Below are positions 7,793 to 15,656 of a stretch of DNA of 34,784 bases, in pieces. The position numbers were made by a program, and so were the translations under genes. A model generated the notes under the pieces. That model saw only the letters and a list, made by a program, of their open reading frames with translations, was not told the DNA's origin and made no database searches. Source of the DNA: Verrucomicrobiaceae bacterium (GTDB lineage Bacteria > Verrucomicrobiota > Verrucomicrobiia > Verrucomicrobiales > Verrucomicrobiaceae); contig JAIYDW010000102.1 of NCBI GenBank assembly GCA_027487315.1, forward strand, positions 1 to 34,784, written 5' to 3'. Position 1 is the stretch's first letter. Each line of letters begins with the position of its first letter.

Positions 7793-10700
7793 CAAACGAT
7801 TCGGACTTTAGCCTCAGCGCCATCCAGCAAAAGCGCAAGGGTGCCGCCTTCAGGCCTCCGCTTCTGCGTGATGAGGCCGATCCCAAGGGCCATCCCCTCG
7901 ATCCAATCACCGAGACTTCCTTGGGCTCATCTCATGCCGCTCCTCGTGGTTTCCTGCTTCCTTTCGACCCGCTGCTCGTTCTCGATGCCCTCATGAAGCG
8001 TCTGCCTTGGATCCTTGGTCTCGGCTTGCTCGCAGCGGGCATCCTGGCTTGGGTGGGCTGGAACCGCTTTGAAACTCGTCACATTGCCACCGCCCAATTG
8101 ATCAAAACAGAGCCTTCCTCGCCCCTGCGTCATTCCGATAGTGGCGAGCCCTATCAACCTCACGAACTTCCCATCCCCACCCTCATGGCGCTCATGCGCG
8201 GATCGGCTGTCTTGGAAAAGACCAGCGAACGCTTGGACAAAAAGCTCACAGAGGGCCAGGTCAAAGCCGGTCTCGTCATCACCCCGGAGCGCAATTCCGA
8301 CATCTTGCGTGTCTCCTTTTCCTCCGACAGTGGCTCGCAGGAAGCCGTCTCAGCCTTGCGCGCTTACATCGAGGAAGTCCTGTCTCTCGCTCGCGACATC
8401 CAAAAACATGACGCATCGGAAATGGTCGAGCTGTTGGCCGATCAGTCCGCCATCGCAGAAGCCGAGCTCCTCAAGGTCAATGAGGAATTGCTCGCCTACG
8501 CCCGCCGTGAGGAGTTGATTGATGCTGATAAACAAATGGACGCCTACCTCGGCGAATTGGCTAACCTCAGCCTCAAGTTCGAGGCCACCCGACTCGATCA
8601 CGAGACTCTCGATCTCAGAATTCAGTCCATCGAAAAAGAACTCTCAAAAGTCAGCCCGGCCGCTGCAAAACTCCAGCAGGCCCAGGACGAACTCGCCCAG
8701 GCCCGTCTTCGTTACACCGATCAGCATCCCGCCATCATGGAGGCGGTGGACCGCGTCGCTGCTTTTCAAGCCACCCTCAACGATGATAAACCCAGGATCG
8801 ATGCCCCGCCTCGGCCAGGCGAAAGCACCGTCGCTGAAAGCCTCTACATGGAATTGGTTCGTTACCGGTCCGAGAAACAGGTTCTTGGCGAGCAATTGCA
8901 AAAGCTCACCGCCATCCGCGGCGCGCTCAGCGCAAAGTTAGAGTTGTTGCCTCGAAAGGCCCTCGAATACGCCCGCATCAAGGCACGGCAACAGGATCTC
9001 GAAACCAGTCGGACCCTGCTCGCTGCTCGTCACCGCGAAGCCTTGATGCACTCGCAGAACGCCCAAGGTTCTTTCCGTCTTTTGGGTTTGGACCGGCCTC
9101 AGGATGTCGTCATTGTTCGCCCCACCCAAAAACTCGCCCTGTTTAGCCTTGGCGGCTTTGCAGCGGCGGCAGGAATCACTTCGCTCGTCGTCACGGTCTT
9201 GTGCCTCTCAGACCGGCGCATTCGAACCGTGGCCGACCTTCGACGCGTCACAGGTCTGCCCATCCTGGGTGCCCTGAATGCCGAAGGCAATGGCGACCCC
9301 ACGCTGTGGGCGTTCCAAACCTGGACCCGCCTGCAGCCCAAACTCCTAAGGCCACCCTCCACGCCCGCAACCATCTGCGGTCTCCTCACAAACGATGCCG
9401 TTTCCACCGGCCGCCTCCCCGGCCTGCTCGCTGCCGCTGCCGCCAGTCGTGGACAGTCCGTCATCTTGATCAGTCAGGGCCCAGCCATGTCCGTTTCAGC
9501 TCCTCTGTCCGAAGTGATCGGCTCTCCCGAGCAAGTCGTCGCTCAGTTGACTCGCACACCTCATCAAGTGCTGCATCTGACGCTCGATGATCTTTGGAAC
9601 TGGTCGCCAGAGCAGCGCCAGAGCTGGAACCGGGCTCTTGATCGCTGGTCGCAGCTCCGTGGCACAGTCATTCTCGTCCAGCTTTCGTCTCCAGAATCAG
9701 CCGAAACGTTGCTGGTGGCAGAGCGGCTCCCCAACCTCCTTTGGATCGACCAAAATGCCGCTACCCATCCTGAGAAATTGCAAAATCTCCTCCAAAACTA
9801 TCGGGCCGCAGGCTGCCGATTCGTCGGCGCCATGTTAGACGGTGTGCACACGTTCGGTTTCCAACCTCTAAACAAATGGGCCTTGTCCGCCTGCGCTCTT
9901 GGGTTGGCCTTCAGCCTTCCCGTTTCGGCCCAATCCGATGTCCTGCCACTGGGCCCTGGCGATGCCGTGAACATCACCGTTCCTGGCCGCCCCGAATACG
10001 CCCGCAACGATGTCGCAATCGGCCCGGACGGTTGTCTCACCTATCTTCAGGCGCAAAATCTCACCGCTGCGGGCCTCTCCATCGATCAGCTTCGCACGAA
10101 GCTCATGACCGAACTCCGGCGCTATCACAAAAATCTCATCGTGGTGGTCACCCCCATGACCTTCCAAAGTCGAAAGGTCTACGTGCTCGGCAAAGTAGTG
10201 AAAAAGGGCGCCATCAACCTGGATCGCCCCATGACCGTCCTCGAAACGGTCGCTGAGGCGGGTGGCCTCGAAACAGGGCTGTTCCAGCAAAACACCGTCG
10301 AACTTGCCGACCTCGGACGCAGTTTTCTCATGCGGGGTCAATCCCGGGTCGACATCGACATGGAAGCCCTTTTCTTCAAAGGCGACATGACCCAAAATGT
10401 CCGCGTTCAACCAGGTGACTACCTCTACTTCCCCTCAGCAAACTCGAACGAAATCTATGTCCTCGGTAATGTCAAAATGCAGGGCACCCAAGGGCTTCTG
10501 GCCCACACTTCCGTCCACAGCGCCATCGCTCAGGCCGGCGGCTTCACCCCTCGCGCCTACACCCAGCGTGTCCTGGTCGTTCGAGGTTCCTTTGATAACC
10601 CCCAGACTTTCACCGTCAACATGAGGGCCATTCTCGAAGGCCGCGAAAAAGGCTTCAAGCTTGAGCCCAAAGACATCGTCTTCATCGCCGACAAACCCTG

Positions 10701-10824
10701 GGCCCGCGCCGAAGAACTCCTCAGCTTCGCCCTCAACGCCTTCACCCAGGGCGCCATCTCCGGCTGGGTTGGTGCCAACACCATTCCGCTCATTCAGGAG
10801 GCGATCCTGCCCACCATGCGCTGA
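7789..10824 (+). CDS. Wzz co-polymerase, degenerate BY-kinase domain and Wza export domain in one chain
   Basis: This 1011-residue protein combines parts that are normally separate. Residues 71-91 are membrane segment 1. Residues 92-447 form a Wzz-like periplasmic region with long coiled-coil stretches (about 205-300 and 350-420). Residues 448-473 are membrane segment 2. Residues 475-690 resemble a bacterial tyrosine kinase domain, but the P-loop lysine is absent (NDAVSTGRLPG at 535-545) and the Walker A-prime Asp is replaced (VILISQG). Residues 697-714 are a third hydrophobic stretch ending VSAQS, like a signal peptide. Residues 715-970 match a polysaccharide export domain (LGPGDAVNI) plus two SLBB domains (KVYVLGKV and EIYVLGNV). 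The frame is unbroken. It would control chain length and export across both membranes. Confidence 0.88.
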   Translation: MTNDSDFSLSAIQQKRKGAAFRPPLLRDEADPKGHPLDPITETSLGSSHAAPRGFLLPFDPLLVLDALMKRLPWILGLGLLAAGILAWVGWNRFETRHIATAQLIKTEPSSPLRHSDSGEPYQPHELPIPTLMALMRGSAVLEKTSERLDKKLTEGQVKAGLVITPERNSDILRVSFSSDSGSQEAVSALRAYIEEVLSLARDIQKHDASEMVELLADQSAIAEAELLKVNEELLAYARREELIDADKQMDAYLGELANLSLKFEATRLDHETLDLRIQSIEKELSKVSPAAAKLQQAQDELAQARLRYTDQHPAIMEAVDRVAAFQATLNDDKPRIDAPPRPGESTVAESLYMELVRYRSEKQVLGEQLQKLTAIRGALSAKLELLPRKALEYARIKARQQDLETSRTLLAARHREALMHSQNAQGSFRLLGLDRPQDVVIVRPTQKLALFSLGGFAAAAGITSLVVTVLCLSDRRIRTVADLRRVTGLPILGALNAEGNGDPTLWAFQTWTRLQPKLLRPPSTPATICGLLTNDAVSTGRLPGLLAAAAASRGQSVILISQGPAMSVSAPLSEVIGSPEQVVAQLTRTPHQVLHLTLDDLWNWSPEQRQSWNRALDRWSQLRGTVILVQLSSPESAETLLVAERLPNLLWIDQNAATHPEKLQNLLQNYRAAGCRFVGAMLDGVHTFGFQPLNKWALSACALGLAFSLPVSAQSDVLPLGPGDAVNITVPGRPEYARNDVAIGPDGCLTYLQAQNLTAAGLSIDQLRTKLMTELRRYHKNLIVVVTPMTFQSRKVYVLGKVVKKGAINLDRPMTVLETVAEAGGLETGLFQQNTVELADLGRSFLMRGQSRVDIDMEALFFKGDMTQNVRVQPGDYLYFPSANSNEIYVLGNVKMQGTQGLLAHTSVHSAIAQAGGFTPRAYTQRVLVVRGSFDNPQTFTVNMRAILEGREKGFKLEPKDIVFIADKPWARAEELLSFALNAFTQGAISGWVGANTIPLIQEAILPTMR

Positions 10825-10889
10825 TGCATTCCTCTCCGGATCAATAGGAACTCTGTTGTCAGTCGCCCTGTCGTGTGGCAAATTTTGGG

Positions 10890-11570
10890 ATGCCAGCCAG
10901 CATTTCCGCCCCCGATTCAGCCAATCCCACCCGCCGAATTCTAAAGGTCGCTGTTGTCGAGGATGATCCCACCCTCCGCCTTTTCATCGAGAAGCTGATC
11001 CAGAAAAAGGACAACGACTTCGTCCCCGCTGGCTCGTTTGACAGCGCTGAGAAGGCCGTCGTCCTCCTCAAGGATAAGCCTGACGTCGTCATCGTAGATC
11101 TGGAGCTTCCTGGCGTATCTGGAGTAGAAATGATCAAACAACTCTCCCCGCACATGCCAGGCACCGCCTTCGTCGTCCTGACCATTCACGATGACCCTGA
11201 AAAAGTCTTCGGCGCCCTCCGAGCTGGCGCCCATGGCTATCTCCTAAAGACAGCCAAACCCTCAGACATCGCCGCCGGTATTCGTCAGGCCAGCGAAGGC
11301 GGCGCTCCTCTCAGCCAGGACATCGCCCGCCTTCTCATCCAAACTTTCAAAGAACCCGTCAAAGCCGAGAAAAAAGAGATCCCCGGCCTCACCCCCCGCG
11401 AAAGCCAGATCCTCGAGCGTCTTGCCAAAGGCATGGCTCCCAAGGAGGTCGCCCACGACCTTTCCCTCAGCTACGAAACCGTCCGCGACTACCTCAAAGC
11501 AGTCTATCAAAAGCTCCACGTTCGCTCTCGCACCGAGGCCGTCATCAAATACCTCGAAGCTACCCAGTAG
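10890..11570 (+). CDS. NarL/FixJ-type response regulator
   Basis: This 226-residue two-domain regulator has a receiver domain with an acidic pocket (D25, D26), phospho-acceptor D70 in VIVDLELPG, a Thr/Ser switch in VVLTIH and conserved K110 in YLLKT. After a short linker it has a LuxR-type helix-turn-helix from about residue 157 (LTPRESQILERLAKGMAPKEVA, with the second helix YETVRDYLKAVYQKL). A GTG start at 10875 would add five residues; the ATG is preferred. No partner kinase is adjacent. The truncated sensor at the left edge is one possible partner, 10 kb away. Its position inside the polysaccharide operon suggests it controls that operon, perhaps through the CCCC/GGGG motifs; this is inference. 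Confidence 0.93.
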   Translation: MPASISAPDSANPTRRILKVAVVEDDPTLRLFIEKLIQKKDNDFVPAGSFDSAEKAVVLLKDKPDVVIVDLELPGVSGVEMIKQLSPHMPGTAFVVLTIHDDPEKVFGALRAGAHGYLLKTAKPSDIAAGIRQASEGGAPLSQDIARLLIQTFKEPVKAEKKEIPGLTPRESQILERLAKGMAPKEVAHDLSLSYETVRDYLKAVYQKLHVRSRTEAVIKYLEATQ

Positions 11571-11616
11571 CATCAGCCCGCTTTCGTCGGCTAAGCGTCC
11601 TCCTGTCGCCTGTTCT

Positions 11617-11632
11617 CCCCACATCTGCGGGG
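11617..11632. promoter_or_regulatory. CCCC/GGGG inverted motif upstream of the Wza-type lipoprotein
   Basis: CCCC, eight bases (ACATCTGC) and GGGG lie 128 bases before the ATG at 11760, in a 189-base gap holding no other recognised element. It resembles the motifs at 784-802 and 15582-15596 in composition and spacing. It follows the response regulator stop by 46 bases, so a weak terminator stem is possible, but no T tract follows. Confidence 0.3.
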
Positions 11633-11759
11633 ATTGAGACTTGGCTTGTTTCATCGGATCGTCCGTCATTACCCACACGTTGGGGCTGTTGCCCGGCGGT
11701 TGTGAGGATCCCGTTTGATTCTCACAGCCGTCGTGGTCCCCCAGATTCTCTCCTTCACC

Positions 11760-12836
11760 ATGAACCGCTGTCTCATCCTCCTAGCCGCCCTCGCCCTGCT
11801 TCCGGTTGCCTGTTCGACCAAATCGCCAAATCAATTCGATGCGCGCGCGCACCCCGCCTCTCAGTCCGTCACCCCGGCCTTCGTGACGGAGGCCGCCCCA
11901 GCAACTCCATCCAAGGATCTCCTTCAACAACCCGCCAATCCCTTTACACTCGGCCCCGGTGACAAACTCGACATCGAAATCCTCGGCGAGACCGGTTCCA
12001 GAGCCGAAACCTTCGTCACTCCCGATGGCAAAATCTACTTCGATCTCCTGCCCGGCATCAACGTCAACGGCATCACCACCAACACGCTCAAGCAGCAGCT
12101 CGAATCAGGCCTCACTCAGTTCTACAAACACCCCCAGGTCAGTGTCAACCTGGTCGATGTGAGCAGCCAGCGCGTCTGGGTTCTTGGGCGCGTCAATCAG
12201 CCGGGCATCTATCCCCTCAAACGCCCCCTCCGCGTGCTGGATGCGGTCTCTCTCGCTGGTGGCCTCTTCACCTCCCGCTTTACCGGCACCACCGAAGAAC
12301 TCGCCGATCTCCAACACAGCTTCCTCGTTCGCAAAGGCGAAATGATGCCCGTCGACTTCCAAAAACTTATCCGCGAAGGCGACCTCTCCCAAAACATTTA
12401 CCTCCAGCCAGACGATTTCATCTACCTCCCTTCCAGCCTCACCAACGAGGTCTACGTTCTCGGCGCTGTGACTGAGCCACGACCCGTCGGCTTCATGAAC
12501 GAAATGAATCTCATGGCCGCTCTGGGTCGGGGACTTGGCCTCCGCCCGGATGCGGATCTCAGTCGCGTCAGCATCATTCGCGGTTCATTGACCAATCCCC
12601 AAGTCGCCACCGTCGACGCTCGTGACGTCATGAAAGGCAACGCCACCAATGTCAAACTCGAGCCGGGTGACATCATCTTCGTCCCCGGTGCCGGCCAGCT
12701 TTCGCTCGCCAGTATCGGCAAAGAAGCCGTTAACACCTTCGTCCGAGTTCTCGCCGCCAGCGAAGGCTCCGCCGCCGCGACCGGGCGCCCAGGCAACGTC
12801 GGCGTCAACGTCCCTCTGAGCGCCGCTACACCCTGA
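11760..12836 (+). CDS. Wza-type outer-membrane polysaccharide export lipoprotein
   Basis: This 358-residue protein begins with a lipoprotein signal, MNRCLILLAALALLPVAC, giving a lipidated Cys18. A longer frame from 11715 would bury that signal, so the ATG at 11760 was chosen. Residues about 60-135 form the polysaccharide export domain (LGPGDKLDIEILG). Two SLBB domains follow, marked by RVWVLGRVNQPGIYPL and EVYVLGAVTEPRPVGF, and the C-terminus is Ala/Gly-rich. Wza-family proteins form the outer-membrane channel for capsule or exopolysaccharide. It closely resembles the C-terminal third of the fusion protein encoded at 7789-10824 (both have an ELADL-x2-SFL block and an SNEIYVLG/TNEVYVLG block), so the two look like paralogues. 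Confidence 0.93.
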   Translation: MNRCLILLAALALLPVACSTKSPNQFDARAHPASQSVTPAFVTEAAPATPSKDLLQQPANPFTLGPGDKLDIEILGETGSRAETFVTPDGKIYFDLLPGINVNGITTNTLKQQLESGLTQFYKHPQVSVNLVDVSSQRVWVLGRVNQPGIYPLKRPLRVLDAVSLAGGLFTSRFTGTTEELADLQHSFLVRKGEMMPVDFQKLIREGDLSQNIYLQPDDFIYLPSSLTNEVYVLGAVTEPRPVGFMNEMNLMAALGRGLGLRPDADLSRVSIIRGSLTNPQVATVDARDVMKGNATNVKLEPGDIIFVPGAGQLSLASIGKEAVNTFVRVLAASEGSAAATGRPGNVGVNVPLSAATP

Positions 12837-12841
12837 CCCTC

Positions 12842-14164
12842 ATGTCTTCTCGCCCCCCTCGTCTGCGCCCCCTCCTCATCGCCGAAGGCGCCAACCCCGC
12901 GCTCACCAGCGCCTCCCTCGTCGGCTGGTCTTGCGCGAAAGCCATCGCTGATGTCACAGATGCTCATATCGTAACGGAATGGAGAAATCGTGACGACTTC
13001 CTGCGCGCCGGTCTCGTCGAAGGCAAAGACTTCACCGCCATCAACACCCGCCGCTCCCAGGGCTTCGCTTGGCGCGCCACCAAGCTGCTCAGCCGCAAGG
13101 ACACTTTCAGTTGGAGCCTTTACGCCGTCTTCTCAAATCTCACCTACCCGCTCTTCGAACGTGCCGTCTGGAAACACTTCAAATCGCGTCTCCGCGCAGG
13201 CGAGTTCGATGTTGTCCACCGAATCCTCCCCTTGTCTCCCACCACCCCCAGTTGGATCGCTTCAAAACTCAAAAAAATCGCTGTCCCCTTCGTCCTCGGC
13301 CCGCTCAACGGCGGAGTACCTTGGCCTGCTGGTTTCGATGACCTCCGGCAACTCGAAAAAGATGCCGCCGGCCGCCTCCGTCGATTCCACACACTCCTAC
13401 CTGGAAGCCAAAGCACCCGTCAGGACGCTTCCGCCATCATCACCGCCGCACGCACCACCCTCAAAGAAATTCCCAGTCAGCTCCACCACAAATGCGTCTT
13501 CATCCCGGAGAACGCGATCGACACTTCCCGGTTCACCCTCGAGCCCAAGCCCCCTCGCGTTCCCGGCCCGCTTCGGGTCGCTTTCGTCGGCAGGCTCGTC
13601 GCCCTCAAAGGCGTTGACATGCTCATCGAAGCCGCCGCTCCTCTGGTCAAACAGGGCAAAATCCACCTCGACCTCATCGGCGACGGCCCCGAGCGCCCCC
13701 GCCTGCAAGCTCTCGTCGACCGCGAGCAAATCCACAGCGGCACCCAACTCGAAGGCTGGGTTGACCATGCCCAACTTCAATCCCGCCTCAGCCAAAGCGA
13801 CGTCCTCGTGCTGCCCAGCATCAGGGAATTCGGCGGCGGCGTCGTTCTGGAAGCCATGGCCCTCGGCCTTCCCCCGATCGTCCTCAATCACGGTGGCCCA
13901 CCCGAACTCGTCCCCCCAGAAACCGGTTACGTTCTGCCCCTGCAAAGCCGCGGCCAAATCATCAATGACCTGCGCCTTCTTCTCTCGCGCCTCGCTGCAA
14001 ATCCCACCCCTCTCATAGCGCAAGGCTTAGCCGCACAAAGGCACATTCGCCGCCACTTTACCTGGCAGGCAAAAGCTGCTCAAATAACAGAGGTTTATCA
14101 CTGGCTATTGGGACACACCGCCCGCAAACCCTCCTGGGGCATTCCCATGGGATTCGAAGCCTAA
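12842..14164 (+). CDS. GT4 family glycosyltransferase
   Basis: This 440-residue GT-B enzyme has an acceptor domain containing FVLGPLNGGVPWP, a motif seen in a subset of GT4 enzymes. Its donor domain has RVAFVGRLVALKGVDMLIEA and the EX7E-type block PSIREFGGGVVLEAMALGLPPIV. It starts 5 bases after the lipoprotein stop, so it belongs to the same transcript. It converges with the O-antigen ligase gene, with only 11 bases between the two stops and no obvious terminator hairpin there. Sugar specificity is unknown. Confidence 0.92.
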   Translation: MSSRPPRLRPLLIAEGANPALTSASLVGWSCAKAIADVTDAHIVTEWRNRDDFLRAGLVEGKDFTAINTRRSQGFAWRATKLLSRKDTFSWSLYAVFSNLTYPLFERAVWKHFKSRLRAGEFDVVHRILPLSPTTPSWIASKLKKIAVPFVLGPLNGGVPWPAGFDDLRQLEKDAAGRLRRFHTLLPGSQSTRQDASAIITAARTTLKEIPSQLHHKCVFIPENAIDTSRFTLEPKPPRVPGPLRVAFVGRLVALKGVDMLIEAAAPLVKQGKIHLDLIGDGPERPRLQALVDREQIHSGTQLEGWVDHAQLQSRLSQSDVLVLPSIREFGGGVVLEAMALGLPPIVLNHGGPPELVPPETGYVLPLQSRGQIINDLRLLLSRLAANPTPLIAQGLAAQRHIRRHFTWQAKAAQITEVYHWLLGHTARKPSWGIPMGFEA

Positions 14165-14175
14165 ACCCCGGACGC

Positions 14176-15543
14176 CTACCTGCCCACCCGCCTCAACCGC
14201 TCCATCCCGGCAACCATCCCCGCCAGCATCAGCCAATGGGATAGATTTTTCGTCTGTGTCAAAATGCGCTCCACGGTCCCATGCGAGTAGCAGATCGTCA
14301 GCCCGATCAGAAACGACAAAGCCACCGCACCCATCAACGTTCCGCGCCGCTGCCACGCATTCCGTAGCGCCCACCACACCGTCATGACCGCAAACACAAT
14401 GAAACTGCCAAATCCCAACCACCCCGTTTCGGCCAACCACAGCCAATAGAGACTCTCCGTCAAAGGATTCGCATAGTAGTTCTCGTCATAGATCGTAAAC
14501 CCGCGCTCCTGGTCCCATTCCTCTAGAATCTCACTGAACTCCCCCCCTCGGGGCCGACTGTTCGCCACCCCAAAATTGTTCCAACCAATTCCCGTCAAAG
14601 GACTCGCCCGCAACATCGCCGCACTCTGCTTGTTCAGGATGTCCCGCAGATCCTCTTCCACCACTTCACTGCTTTGCTCCACTTCATTCAACCGCGCCTT
14701 GAACGAATCCAAAGCAAAAACCAACACCACGACCGCCCCAATCGCTCCCATCACGCTCACCATCGTCACCCGCAGATTCGGCCCGCGCAGCCACGCCGCC
14801 AAAAGCAGCATCATCGACCCCACCGCATAGGCCGCCAAGGCCGCTCGCGAGACCGACAGCAAAATGCACAAACCCGCCCCGCCATAGCCCGCCACACACA
14901 GCCAGAACAACCGCCCCTTCACCTTCGGCTCAAGCATCAGCGCCAACACCGGAAGCGCGCTCAAGTAACACCACATCGCCATCGGATTCTGATGCTCAAA
15001 CCACCCTTTCACCTGCCATGACCCGTCCAGTAACCGCATCTTCAAGCACAGCAATCCATGGTGAAACAGCGCCCCCGCCAGCGCCCCCACCGCCCAACGC
15101 AAATCCTTCTCATCCCGAAGATAAACCGCCGCCGCCGCAAAGATAATCGCTCCCTTAGCAAATCGGCTCATGGCCATCAACGCATAGGTCGGCTCATAGC
15201 TGCCAAATATCGATAGCATGCTAACACCACACCATAGCAAATACCACCCCAGCCCGGGAATCCGCCCCGATGGACTCCCGTTCGACCCTCGACGCACCGC
15301 AAAAAGCAAGGCCAGCGCCAGCACCTCAATCAACGATATCTCATACCCCTTCGTGTGTCCCCGGTAGGTCTCGATGCTGCCGATCATCATCATGAAGTTC
15401 CCCGGCCTCATGATCGTCAGCACCAGCATGCCGGCAAAAACCGCTCGCTGCCACAAGCGCCGTGGCGCCAGCCACCCGCCCAAAATCGGCGCTAGCCCGC
15501 CATACAGGGCGAGTGCCACCAGCATTTTGATCAGGTCCTTCAT
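14176..15543 (-). CDS. O-antigen ligase/polymerase family (Wzy-like) membrane protein
   Basis: This 455-residue polytopic protein has about ten to twelve hydrophobic segments, starting with MKDLIKMLVALALYGGLAPI. The large loop before the last helices contains PLTGIGWNNFGVANSR and then NPLTESLYWLWLAETGWLGF. This matches the Wzy_C/WaaL signature, in which a glycine-rich loop leads to the A-E-T-G motif at the start of a helix. Such proteins polymerise lipid-linked repeat units or transfer the chain to an acceptor at the periplasmic face. It is the only gene of the polysaccharide region on the minus strand. It diverges from the exosortase operon across 113 bases containing a CCCC/GGGG motif. Confidence 0.88.
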   Translation of the reverse strand: MKDLIKMLVALALYGGLAPILGGWLAPRRLWQRAVFAGMLVLTIMRPGNFMMMIGSIETYRGHTKGYEISLIEVLALALLFAVRRGSNGSPSGRIPGLGWYLLWCGVSMLSIFGSYEPTYALMAMSRFAKGAIIFAAAAVYLRDEKDLRWAVGALAGALFHHGLLCLKMRLLDGSWQVKGWFEHQNPMAMWCYLSALPVLALMLEPKVKGRLFWLCVAGYGGAGLCILLSVSRAALAAYAVGSMMLLLAAWLRGPNLRVTMVSVMGAIGAVVVLVFALDSFKARLNEVEQSSEVVEEDLRDILNKQSAAMLRASPLTGIGWNNFGVANSRPRGGEFSEILEEWDQERGFTIYDENYYANPLTESLYWLWLAETGWLGFGSFIVFAVMTVWWALRNAWQRRGTLMGAVALSFLIGLTICYSHGTVERILTQTKNLSHWLMLAGMVAGMERLRRVGR

Positions 15544-15581
15544 TCGAATTGAACATGCGTCCTCGCCCCCGGACCTGCATT

Positions 15582-15596
15582 CCCCTCATTTGGGGG
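15582..15596. promoter_or_regulatory. CCCC/GGGG inverted motif between divergent surface genes
   Basis: CCCC, six bases (TCATTT) and GGGGG lie between the ligase/polymerase start at 15543 and the surface-protein start at 15657, where a shared regulator could act on both. A T-rich stretch follows on the plus strand, which could look like a terminator. However, no plus-strand gene ends just upstream of it. Confidence 0.35.
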
Positions 15597-15656
15597 TCTT
15601 TTGCTTTTCTGGCTCCAGTCTAACTTCGGGCCCTGTTAGCAAACACACAACCCCCC

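Noticed and set aside
11571-11759. Possible sigma-54 promoter before the Wza lipoprotein gene
   Set aside because: GG and GC dinucleotides occur, but not at the required 10-base spacing, so no sigma-54 site is claimed.
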